Positions 14,620 to 22,584 of a DNA stretch of 25,963 bases are shown piece after piece. The notes under the pieces were generated by a model. That model was given only the letters and a program-made list of their open reading frames with translations, ran no database searches and had not been told where the DNA came from. Position numbers and translations under genes: made by a program. Origin of the DNA: an uncultured Christensenellaceae bacterium (GTDB lineage: Bacteria; Bacillota; Clostridia; Christensenellales; Pumilibacteraceae); the NCBI GenBank assembly GCA_910588315.1, contig CAJUQF010000015.1, forward strand, positions 5,246-31,208, in the 5' to 3' direction. Positions within the stretch are counted from its first letter, which is position 1; each line of letters opens with the position of its first letter.

Positions 14620-15078
14620 TTATATCTTGACCGTGCAACCGGGATATGCGCTATCCGAAACCGAATGCGTGCCGCCGCGGAGAACACACACTTGATATGC
14701 GTTTATGCAGTCGACGGGATTCGCGACATCGCCGGTAACTCCTATATAGAACCCTCCGTCGATATATGCGTTATCCACTGGCGTTACAAGATCAGCCTGC
14801 ACGGTAAGATCGGTAAACGTCATACTTTTCAGTATTGCTTTCTGCTCGCCGCTGCGGTTTGTCCAAAGACAGTCGTTCACTATCTCGAATCCTTTTCCGA
14901 ACGAAGAATAGAGATCGAACTTGTCGATATCGCTTGCGCTGTCGAAATCCACCGTATACATACCGAGCGCGGGCGCCGGCTCGCTTTCTATCGTCTCCGC
15001 TATCGGCATAACAAGCGGCAGCGAGCCGAGCGCAATTGCGACGGCAGACAATGCCATGATCGAAGATTTTTTCATCAT
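14620..15078 (-). CDS. N-terminal part of the interrupted secreted beta-sandwich/FIVAR protein
   Basis: The ORF encodes 152 aa. It starts with a Sec signal peptide (MMKKSSIMALSAVAIALG, then a hydrophobic core and no lipobox) and a laminin-G/concanavalin-like beta-sandwich (SFGKGFEIVNDCLWTN, LTVQADLVTP, GGFYIGV). It stops at TAA (14620-14622) after CTVKI. The next codons in the same frame encode KFTYRNGIS and run without a stop into the FIVAR part. A single base change from TAT or TAC (giving VKIYKFTY) would explain this. The intact protein would be 369 aa. The start overlaps the previous gene's stop (ATATGATG), and the ribosome binding site is GGAGG. Confidence 0.75.
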   Translation of the reverse strand: MMKKSSIMALSAVAIALGSLPLVMPIAETIESEPAPALGMYTVDFDSASDIDKFDLYSSFGKGFEIVNDCLWTNRSGEQKAILKSMTFTDLTVQADLVTPVDNAYIDGGFYIGVTGDVANPVDCINAYQVCVLRGGTHSVSDSAYPGCTVKI

Positions 15079-17075
15079 ATCGCCTCCGTAACCGCGAAGT
15101 TATCTATCGCGAGCGTCGCGTCGCCTTTATACCCGTCGCTCACGTAAATGAACATGCCGCAAAATTCGTCGCCGTCGAAAGTAAGCGTAAAGCTCGTTTC
15201 GTTCGCGTCGAGATCGTAAACCGTACCGAATTCGGCGGGCGCGACATACGCCGTACCCTGTCGATCGAGCAATACGAATTTAAACGTCACGTCGGCGCCG
15301 TCCGACACTTCGTAATCGAACTTGACGGTATACGATTTTTTCGAACTTACTTTGAGCGAATACCAGGTAAAGTCGTACTTATCCGGATTTTTGAAAGTCA
15401 TGACGCGGTTTGCCCACGGACCCATTGAGTATTTCGACTTACCCGGCGCGTATATCAAGCTGTTATTTTGTATGCCGGAATCGATACTTATATTGTTGGA
15501 ATCGTTGGTAAGCGCATTCAAACCCAACTCGGACTTCGTGTCGTCTATCATGCAATTATCGTCATAATCGGAAAAGAACAGCACATTGCTCGCGACGGTA
15601 AAATCGTCGCTCTGTCCGTCCGAGAAGAACACGATATAATGTCCGCCGGCGCGACTGTCCATAAAACTCTTTTTGAACGTCAGTCCGCCGGACGATACCG
15701 TATAATTTTCAGGTTTGACCGTCTCGTAAGAACCCGACTCGCCGGCTCGCATTATTATCTCGTCGACGTCGAGCGATTCGTCGATTTTTCCGGAGATAAC
15801 GAAATCGTCCGTCATGCTCGTCTTGTAAAAATACGTATCGCTCGTAAAACTCGCATTTTTTTGTTCGATGCGCTTTTTGACTATCTTTATATTGTCTATC
15901 TGCAAACTGCTGTTGTCGGAGTATCGGTCGGCGTAGAAGTAAAGCCCTTTAAACAGTTTACCGTTTACGGTCTTTTTAAAGGTATGCACTTCGCCGTCCG
16001 ACGAGTCGAGCGTAAAGTCGATCCCCGCCCGCGTCGGCGCGGTAAAGAACCCGTCCGAGCCGTCGGTAAGCAAGTAGAACGTATACTTGTCGTCCAAGGT
16101 AGCGTTTTTAAATCTGTAATCGAACGATATCTCGTAATTTGCCTCGCCGTTGTTATCGAAATCGACCGAATGCCAAAGTATCAAATTGTCATAGTACGAA
16201 GGGTCTTTTACCGTGAAGAACATTCTCGCCCACTCGCCCATAGCGTACGAGCCGCGCGACGGAGTGTATTCGAGACTGCGCCCGTCGATACCGTCGTCCG
16301 CAATGCGCATCATTTTACTGTCCTGGCAAAGCGAATTAAGCCCCCAATCGGATACGGTCTCGTCGTAAAGTATGACCGAATCGTAATCGGCGGACAGCAA
16401 TGCGTCCGAGAAAATACGTATGCGGTAGTTTGAATTGTTTGCGAACAAAACGTCTATGTCCGTTATGTTGCTAAGCTTTTCGAGAAAATCCGATTTAAGC
16501 ACAAATCCGTCCGCGCCGCACGAGTAGTACGACGGATCTACGGTTATGCCCGACGCCGTAACGCTCTTTACTCCGGTCGCGCCCGTACACGTAAAACTCA
16601 TATCGCCGTCGCCCGAACGGAAGTTGCGCACCGTATCGCCGTCGAAATCTATCGGCATGGTATTTTTCACTTTCAACGTAAACGAAAGCGTACCGTCGTC
16701 CGTGACTATTCCCGCAGCATAACTTCTCTCGTCGAGCGAAAGCGCGTAACTTTCTTTCACCGTCAAAAGATCGTTGGCACGATCGATAATGTAGTGTTCG
16801 CCCTGTACGGTCACGCCGTCAAGTCTCAATGCGAAAAACTTCGAATCGTTCTCGCGGAACGGAATACTTAAATTTCCGCCGACCGCTTTGTCGTAAGAGA
16901 CCGCGCTCGCCGACTGCGCCTTTTCGTATTTGTCGTCAGGCTCTACTACGGGCGGTTTGTCCGGTTCGACAGGCGGCGTATTACCGCCTGCCGAACTATC
17001 GCCGCCGCATGCCGCAAGCGACACGCCCGCGCAAACCGCGGCAAGCATAAAACATAATGTCTTTTTCGGTTTCAT
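15075..17075 (-). CDS. Surface lipoprotein with duplicated Ig-like/beta-sandwich modules
   Basis: This 666-aa lipoprotein has lipobox LAAC with Cys23, then a Pro/Glu/Asp linker (about 24-52). An Ig-like/X2-like segment follows (about 55-135), then a small domain (about 136-210). Two homologous halves come next: about 215-405 and about 488-666. Shared landmarks are VSDWGLNSLCQDSKMM versus KSELGLNALTNDSNNI, LEYTPSRGSYAMGEWARMFFTVKDP versus LIYAPGKSKYSMGPWANRVMTFKNP, and FKGLYFYADRYSDNSSLQIDNIKI versus FCGMFIYVSDGYKGDATLAIDNFAV. A second Ig-like segment lies between them (about 408-487). No catalytic residues are apparent, so a glycan-binding role is likely. Its ATG follows directly on the TAA of the NPCBM gene, with GGAG inside that gene's end. 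Confidence 0.82.
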   Translation of the reverse strand: MKPKKTLCFMLAAVCAGVSLAACGGDSSAGGNTPPVEPDKPPVVEPDDKYEKAQSASAVSYDKAVGGNLSIPFRENDSKFFALRLDGVTVQGEHYIIDRANDLLTVKESYALSLDERSYAAGIVTDDGTLSFTLKVKNTMPIDFDGDTVRNFRSGDGDMSFTCTGATGVKSVTASGITVDPSYYSCGADGFVLKSDFLEKLSNITDIDVLFANNSNYRIRIFSDALLSADYDSVILYDETVSDWGLNSLCQDSKMMRIADDGIDGRSLEYTPSRGSYAMGEWARMFFTVKDPSYYDNLILWHSVDFDNNGEANYEISFDYRFKNATLDDKYTFYLLTDGSDGFFTAPTRAGIDFTLDSSDGEVHTFKKTVNGKLFKGLYFYADRYSDNSSLQIDNIKIVKKRIEQKNASFTSDTYFYKTSMTDDFVISGKIDESLDVDEIIMRAGESGSYETVKPENYTVSSGGLTFKKSFMDSRAGGHYIVFFSDGQSDDFTVASNVLFFSDYDDNCMIDDTKSELGLNALTNDSNNISIDSGIQNNSLIYAPGKSKYSMGPWANRVMTFKNPDKYDFTWYSLKVSSKKSYTVKFDYEVSDGADVTFKFVLLDRQGTAYVAPAEFGTVYDLDANETSFTLTFDGDEFCGMFIYVSDGYKGDATLAIDNFAVTEAI

Positions 17076-19502
17076 TTATTCTTTATCTCCGTTATTTTCC
17101 GTTTTTGCCGTTCTTTTCTTTTTGCGAATGATGAGCGCCGCCGCGACTGCCGCTATCACAAGCGCCACGCCGCCTACACTCAATCCGACTATAAGTCCGG
17201 TATTATCTCCGTCGCCCGATTTATCGGGATCGTCTTTGCCCGGTTTATTCTGATCGTCGGGATCGTCCGGTTCGCTCGGAGTCGAGTTCTTTTCAAACAC
17301 AGCATAAATCGTCGTGTCTTTCGAAACCGGCGCGGTAAAGTCATACGCGGACGTTCCGCTCTCGTCCGAGAACCAACCCTTAAATGTATGTCCTTCTTTC
17401 ACCGGGTCGGCGGGTTTTATCGCGACATCGCCGAAATAAACGTCGTTTATAAGTTCGTCGATCCCGTTCTTGAACGTCACGTGATACAGCTTTTTCTCGT
17501 ACTTTGCAATAATCCGCGCATTGTCCGTCAGCACGTTTGCGCCTATCGCCGTAAGTCTGTCGTCGGCCAGATAAAAACCTTTAAAGTCGTAGCCCGCGAT
17601 CTGTTTGACTGCGGGGAGTTCGGTATCGACGCCGTAAGTATGTTTGATCGCTTCATACTCCGCAGCGCCCGACGGTTCGCCGTTCAAAAGCGTTTCGAAC
17701 ACGACATCGTATTTGTTTGCCGACCACACGGGCGTAAATCTCATGTCTTCCGTGACGGGCGTTTGGAAATCGAACAACTCGCCGCTCTCGTCTTTCCAGC
17801 CTTCGAGAGTATACCCTATGCGATCGGGCAACGTCACAGGGGTAAGCAACTCGCCGCTTGCAACGTACACTTCGCGCTCGGTCTCGCCGTCTACAAACGT
17901 GAATACAAGTCTGTCGTCCACGGACAACTTGGGTTCGACGAATACGCAATCGGAAAATGCCGATTCTCCGGTTATATACAGTTTGAGTTTAACGGCGTCC
18001 GTGTTGTCGTATCGAAACTCAAACGGAACGCCGGAATCGGCATAAGTAATTTCTCCCGAAGAAACCGTCTTTTTCGTCCCGTCGGCGTAAATGACGTCCG
18101 CATTGAACTCGACTTTGCCGCTGTCAAACCTGTCCGTTGTTCCTACCGTGGAAGAGAAGTAATTATAATTTTCTCCCGCAATATCGAACTCGTACGCCGT
18201 ACCCGATAAGCCGTACAATGCTTTTTCGGCAATTTCGTCCGTTTGCGTATTTCCGACGTGGAGTTTGGGAGTACTGCCGTCGTACTGTTTGCCTCGTACT
18301 ACCGCGATCGGATATATATCGGGCAATGTTTCTTCGGCATAACGCGTGTACAGATATTCGTTGCTTTTATAGAACGCCGCGTCACAAAGTTCCACCTGAC
18401 CGTCCGCCATCACGGTATCGGCTATAAAACGCACTTCGAACATCTCGGCATTATTCGGTATAGCGACGTTTATGGTTTTTCCAGCGCCTATTGCAGACAA
18501 CTGCTCGTGCCAGTATGTCGAAATAGAAGTTATCTTACCCGACTTGTAAACTTCTTCGCCGTCTATAAACACCTCTACATGCACGCCGTAACCGGCATAC
18601 ATATACGCGGCGGCATTGAAGTAATCGAAACCTTTATCCTTGATGTTCCATTTAAGCGACACATATTTGCTCGTATCGGTTTTATCCGCTTCGTAATCGG
18701 CGTATGCCGCGCCTTTTATATGCACGCCTATACCTTTGGAATAAGCGACGCCGCCCTCATAGCCGGAATAAACTATAGGCGAATTGTCCGCGCGCGTGTC
18801 GAGCATAGGTCGCGCGGTATAGCCGAAGTCCCAGCCCATATCGTTGCTCGTCATGATATGTTTAAGATCGGACGCGTATGTGCGCTCGCTTTGATCTACT
18901 TTATAAAGTACGGGATCGAGCCATAAACATTCGCCGTTGCCCCAGCCCACAGAAATTTTATCGTTATGATTGGCGCGCAGCGTCAACGTCGACGCGCCTG
19001 CAACGTACGCGCGTAACAATAGCGGCGCTTTGGCATAATCGCCGCCCGTTCTGTAATAGCCGCAGTCTTGGGCGACGCCGTCCACAAGCACCGTAAATTT
19101 CGGCCAGTTCGCCGCATTTACATCGGGCTGCGCTATATAAACGTCGAAATAGTTAAACTCGTCGGTGTACTCAGATATATCGTATTCTATATCGACGTTT
19201 ACGCTTGCGTCGGGCGACAAGTGTGTACACAAACTGTTACGGTCGTACGTAACGCCGTTTACTGTGATAGCCGCGTCATACATTGTCTTATTTTTGCGCG
19301 GCGTAAGATCGCCGTTATGCGACCAACCGGCGTTTGTCGTATTGCTCGTCCAGGTAAGCTCTTCCGCGACTTCGATTCGCGTTTCCGTTTGCGCGAGAGG
19401 CGGATCTTCTTCCGCCGCCGCACCGCGATCGAACGCATATGCGCCGAACACCGATGCGGCGATTGCCGTCGCACACATAAATGCAACCGTCATTTTTCTC
19501 AT
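17076..19502 (-). CDS. NPCBM-domain surface protein with InlB-type repeats and C-terminal membrane anchor
   Basis: This is an exported 808-aa protein. It has a Sec signal peptide (residues 1-30), then three NPCBM-like carbohydrate-binding modules at about 45-205 (ELTWTSNTTNAGWSHNGD, SLCTHLSPDASVNVDIEYD), about 208-385 (KGIGVHIKG, DYFNAAAYMYAGYG) and about 395-535 (KLHVGNTQTDEIAEKALYG). Three InlB/Listeria-Bacteroides-type repeats lie at about 538-745 (IGYTLEGWKDESGELFDF, EGHTFKGWFSDESGTSAYDF). An acidic Pro-rich linker, one membrane helix (about 770-792) and a basic tail RKKKR complete the protein. There is no LPxTG, so it is held by the C-terminal helix. It probably presents glycan-binding domains next to the hydrolases of the same operon. 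AAGGAG precedes the ATG at 19502, 23 nt after the glycyl radical enzyme gene. Confidence 0.85.
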   Translation of the reverse strand: MRKMTVAFMCATAIAASVFGAYAFDRGAAAEEDPPLAQTETRIEVAEELTWTSNTTNAGWSHNGDLTPRKNKTMYDAAITVNGVTYDRNSLCTHLSPDASVNVDIEYDISEYTDEFNYFDVYIAQPDVNAANWPKFTVLVDGVAQDCGYYRTGGDYAKAPLLLRAYVAGASTLTLRANHNDKISVGWGNGECLWLDPVLYKVDQSERTYASDLKHIMTSNDMGWDFGYTARPMLDTRADNSPIVYSGYEGGVAYSKGIGVHIKGAAYADYEADKTDTSKYVSLKWNIKDKGFDYFNAAAYMYAGYGVHVEVFIDGEEVYKSGKITSISTYWHEQLSAIGAGKTINVAIPNNAEMFEVRFIADTVMADGQVELCDAAFYKSNEYLYTRYAEETLPDIYPIAVVRGKQYDGSTPKLHVGNTQTDEIAEKALYGLSGTAYEFDIAGENYNYFSSTVGTTDRFDSGKVEFNADVIYADGTKKTVSSGEITYADSGVPFEFRYDNTDAVKLKLYITGESAFSDCVFVEPKLSVDDRLVFTFVDGETEREVYVASGELLTPVTLPDRIGYTLEGWKDESGELFDFQTPVTEDMRFTPVWSANKYDVVFETLLNGEPSGAAEYEAIKHTYGVDTELPAVKQIAGYDFKGFYLADDRLTAIGANVLTDNARIIAKYEKKLYHVTFKNGIDELINDVYFGDVAIKPADPVKEGHTFKGWFSDESGTSAYDFTAPVSKDTTIYAVFEKNSTPSEPDDPDDQNKPGKDDPDKSGDGDNTGLIVGLSVGGVALVIAAVAAALIIRKKKRTAKTENNGDKE

Positions 19503-19525
19503 GATCTTTCTCCTTATATAAAAGG

Positions 19526-21547
19526 CTATTTTATCGCGTGTTCGTTACGCGAAAGTATACTTTGCTGCAAGCTCCGATCGAGCTTTACGAAATAGTCGCT
19601 GTACCCGCCCAGCCTGATGACAAGATCGCCGTGACGCTCGGGGTGATCGTATGCGTCGACGAGCGTTTTCTGATCGACACGGTTAATCTGCAACTGCATG
19701 CCGCCGCCCGCAAAATATGTTTTTATGAGCGCCTTGACCGCGCCGCGCGCATTATCCGAACGAAAAACGTCGGACAGTCTAACGTTTACCACCCACGTTC
19801 CGGTAGACAGGCTCTGCTCGACGTGCAAACAACTATTTAATAGCGCCGTAACGCCGCGCGTGTCTCTGCCCTGATACGCGCCGCCCGAATCCGCAAGCGG
19901 CTCGCCGCACGCCCTGCCGTCGGGCGACGCGCCCGTTCTCGACCCGATCTCGGCATAACAGGAAAACATAATGCTCGCCGGGAAAAACTTTACTTTATCA
20001 TCCGAACAGTCGACTATCTTCCCGAAAACGCGCCGCGAAAGACTACGCGCTATATCGTTTGTCTTTTCGTCGTCGTTCCCGAACTTCGGTACGGCTCGCA
20101 CCGCGTTCGAGTAATCCCCCGTCGCGTCGCCGCCCATAAAGCCACGCAGTTCGTTGAGCGAAAATTTACCGTTCGCAAAACAAAGGCTATCGATTGCGGC
20201 GAGCGAATCGACTGCGTTTGCAAATCCGCAAACATTGATAACCGAGAACGTGTATTCGGCGCCGCCATCGTTGAAATGCCTGCCGCGCTCTGCGCAATGC
20301 TTACAGAACAGACTGCGCATAAATTGCGGCACTTCTTTCGCCTTGCGCGCTTTATCGGCGCGAACTTCTTTTGCCGTGTCGACTATTTCTCTGTCGATCG
20401 CGGCGAAATATTCGCCAATAAAACCGTCGAAATCGCAAGCCGTACTTTTATACACTGTATCGTTCAGTATCTCGACGAGATTGACGCCGGCGTCTATCGA
20501 TCCGCAGTTACAGTCGCCGGCTATCATCGTTTCGGTGCAGCCGCCGAGTACAAACTGCTTTGCGTCCGCCGCTGGTACGCCGCAGCGCATGAGCTGATCG
20601 ACGTAAGTCTTTTCGTTATACAGCGAGGGCATACCGCCGCCGCCCGCTATGGTGTCGAGCGCCGTATCCCAAATATGTGCCGGCATATCGTCGCTTACCT
20701 TTAACGAAAGATTGGGCGACGCGAGAGTTCGTATCGCTTTAAGACATATATCGGTGAGTTCGTTGTAATGCCCTTCGCCGCCCACCATACAGCTCCAGCA
20801 ATGCGTGACGTTCGCGCCTTCGAACAGCGCACGAATAAGCGCGTAAGCCATTTCGCCGTCGCCGTCAAAGTACGGGGTCAGATATCTGTCGAGTCCGCCC
20901 AGACTGTCGCACCCGTCCAATCTGTATATGTAGTTTATGCAAATCACCGCGCTTAAAAAATCGCATGCGGGCGAAAACGGAACGGTGCGGTACGCGCCTA
21001 TCAGTCTTTTCCCGTTGTCGCACGGACACTTTTCTATTTCGGCGACTATCTTGTCCGTAAGCCGCCGCACCGCCGCGATTACGCGCAGTAAATTATAGCA
21101 AAACTCGTTATCGTGCTTTTTCGCATCACTTTCGGCTTTATCGAGCCCGTGCGCGAGTATGCCGGCATAGTCCGGCACAAAATGATTGAACCCTCTGCCG
21201 CCGAGACAGCGTCGCGCATTTATCTCGTCGCCGCAGACATAATAGCCGCGAATGGTATTTATGATCTCCTCGCGTTCGTCGGCGGTCAGTTCGGTATAGC
21301 CGTCGAGTACGCACGGAAAAAACGACAGCGGATAAGAATAGTGAAACACCAGCGCTTTGCCTTGCGGATAAAAAGTATTCTCGCCGTTCGGATAGATCAA
21401 CCCGCCGTCATATTTCGGCAGCTCCGCATGATCGAACGCATTTACGAGCGCATTGGCGTAACGTTCGCACACCGTTTCCCCGGAAAGAAATCCGGATAGA
21501 TAATATTCTCCGTGTTTTTCGAGTTTTTCGAGCAATGCTTTGTTCAT
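19526..21547 (-). CDS. Glycyl radical enzyme (PFL/dehydratase superfamily), short form
   Basis: This is a cytosolic 673-aa glycyl radical enzyme. The radical loop VIRLGGYSDYF places the radical on Gly648. The thiyl residue is Cys337 in VLGGCTETM, and Glu339 makes a Cys-x-Glu motif as in glycerol/diol dehydratases, choline lyase and related eliminases, unlike the Cys-Cys of pyruvate formate-lyase. The family motif SPDGRACGEPLAD lies at 541-553. At 673 aa it is clearly shorter than the usual 760-850 aa of PFL and dehydratases. The ATG at 21547 overlaps the stop of the activase gene (ATGA); the 18-aa longer frame is rejected because it would lie inside that gene. The reaction is unknown; an elimination from a polyol or sugar-derived substrate is the best inference. 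It is oxygen-sensitive by nature. Confidence 0.88.
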   Translation of the reverse strand: MNKALLEKLEKHGEYYLSGFLSGETVCERYANALVNAFDHAELPKYDGGLIYPNGENTFYPQGKALVFHYSYPLSFFPCVLDGYTELTADEREEIINTIRGYYVCGDEINARRCLGGRGFNHFVPDYAGILAHGLDKAESDAKKHDNEFCYNLLRVIAAVRRLTDKIVAEIEKCPCDNGKRLIGAYRTVPFSPACDFLSAVICINYIYRLDGCDSLGGLDRYLTPYFDGDGEMAYALIRALFEGANVTHCWSCMVGGEGHYNELTDICLKAIRTLASPNLSLKVSDDMPAHIWDTALDTIAGGGGMPSLYNEKTYVDQLMRCGVPAADAKQFVLGGCTETMIAGDCNCGSIDAGVNLVEILNDTVYKSTACDFDGFIGEYFAAIDREIVDTAKEVRADKARKAKEVPQFMRSLFCKHCAERGRHFNDGGAEYTFSVINVCGFANAVDSLAAIDSLCFANGKFSLNELRGFMGGDATGDYSNAVRAVPKFGNDDEKTNDIARSLSRRVFGKIVDCSDDKVKFFPASIMFSCYAEIGSRTGASPDGRACGEPLADSGGAYQGRDTRGVTALLNSCLHVEQSLSTGTWVVNVRLSDVFRSDNARGAVKALIKTYFAGGGMQLQINRVDQKTLVDAYDHPERHGDLVIRLGGYSDYFVKLDRSLQQSILSRNEHAIK

Positions 21548-22437
21548 ACGGAAACTACTTCTCCAAGGTAATGTGCGGCGATCGCCGCTCTCATGTCGCA
21601 AACTCGTTCCGCCGTAAATTCTTCGGCAACGAACGGCGGTTCTACACCCATGCTTTTGCTTTTACCAAGACCGAAACGGTGATACGGCAATACTTCGATC
21701 CGAACGATGTTTTTGTATTTGTTCCCTATCGCGGCGATCGCACGAAAATGCTCTTCGTCGTCGTTGACGCCCGGTATTATAGGACAGCGCAGTATCACCG
21801 TTTTATCGATACTGCCGAGATAGTCGAGATTTTCGAGCGCGGCTCTTCCGTCCGAACCGGTATAATTCAGGCTTTTGTCCGCGCCCGTTACCTTGTAATC
21901 GAAAAGGAACGTGTCCGAGAAACGTGCCGCGTCCGCTATCTTCGACCTATCCACGCAACCGCTCGTTTCCACGGCGGTATCGAGTCCGGCACGACGGGCA
22001 AGCTCGAGTATCTCGGTCGCAAACTCCGCCTGATACAGCGGCTCGCCGCCGGAGAGAGTTATGCCGCCGCCCGAGTTTTCGTAAAACGTCTTATCTTTCA
22101 AACACTCGTCGATTACCTGTTCCGCGGAATAACGCTTGCCTATTATCTCGAGCGCTCCTGCCGGGCAAGCCGTAACGCACTTGCCGCACAGCGTGCATTT
22201 CGACCGATCGAGCCGAACGCCGTCCGCAAAATGCGCGTTGCGATCGCACACGCCCGCACAGCGCTTGCACGAAATACAAAGATCTTCGTAAAACGCAAGT
22301 ATTGCGCTTGCCGACATTCCGTCGGGATTGTGACACCACTTGCAAGCAAGCGGACAGCCTTTCAGAAACACCGTCGTTCTTATCCCGTTCCCGTCGCTGA
22401 CGCAAAACCTTTGAATGTTGAAAACCGTACCGTACAT
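21544..22437 (-). CDS. Glycyl radical enzyme activating enzyme (radical SAM)
   Basis: This is a 297-aa radical SAM activase that installs the glycyl radical on its partner using S-adenosylmethionine and a 4Fe-4S cluster. The radical SAM motif is Cys28-x3-Cys32-x2-Cys35 (GCPLACKWCHNP). An inserted ferredoxin-type domain follows with two more clusters: C54xxC57xxC60xxxC64 and C81xxC84xxC87xxxC91. This two-cluster insertion is typical of activases for dehydratase- and lyase-type enzymes and not of plain PFL activase. TLSGGEPL is the SAM-binding GGE motif. A GTG at 22440 directly precedes the chosen ATG at 22437, and either may start; GGGAAAG lies just upstream. It is the first gene of the operon and overlaps the enzyme gene by 4 bp. 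Confidence 0.92.
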   Translation of the reverse strand: MYGTVFNIQRFCVSDGNGIRTTVFLKGCPLACKWCHNPDGMSASAILAFYEDLCISCKRCAGVCDRNAHFADGVRLDRSKCTLCGKCVTACPAGALEIIGKRYSAEQVIDECLKDKTFYENSGGGITLSGGEPLYQAEFATEILELARRAGLDTAVETSGCVDRSKIADAARFSDTFLFDYKVTGADKSLNYTGSDGRAALENLDYLGSIDKTVILRCPIIPGVNDDEEHFRAIAAIGNKYKNIVRIEVLPYHRFGLGKSKSMGVEPPFVAEEFTAERVCDMRAAIAAHYLGEVVSV

Positions 22438-22460
22438 CACTTTCCCGTGCGAATATAACT

Positions 22461-22490
22461 ATATTGCTATTATAACAGCGCAATATTGCG
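22461..22490 (-). promoter_or_regulatory. Promoter/operator of the glycyl radical operon
   Basis: On the minus strand, TATAAT (22474-22469) is a perfect -10 box, but the expected -35 place holds only TATCGA. The 12-bp palindrome CGCAATATTGCG (22479-22490) sits in the spacer. ATATTGC occurs twice, at 22461-22467 and 22483-22489, 22 bp apart (two helical turns). A weak -35 with repeats suggests dependence on a regulator, most simply the divergent AraC protein. Confidence 0.5.
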
Positions 22491-22569
22491 TTCGATAGGA
22501 TAATCATCTCTTTCCCCGGTATTATTTTCCCGAATTTTGCTTCACACCTATGCTTTTGCGCACGACATG

Positions 22570-22578
22570 TGATATAAT
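22570..22578 (+). promoter_or_regulatory. Extended -10 promoter of the second AraC gene (leaderless)
   Basis: TGATATAAT is a perfect extended -10. No clear -35 is present at 16-18 bp. The expected start point falls on the A of the ATG at 22585, and no ribosome binding site is present, so the mRNA is probably leaderless. Confidence 0.6.
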
Positions 22579-22584
22579 AAAAAT

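Noticed and set aside
14620..14622. Recoding of the stop as selenocysteine or pyrrolysine
   Set aside because: The codon is TAA, whereas those residues use TGA and TAG.
21548..21601. 18-codon N-terminal extension of the glycyl radical enzyme
   Set aside because: It lies wholly within the activase gene, whose stop overlaps the ATG at 21545-21547 in a typical ATGA coupling.
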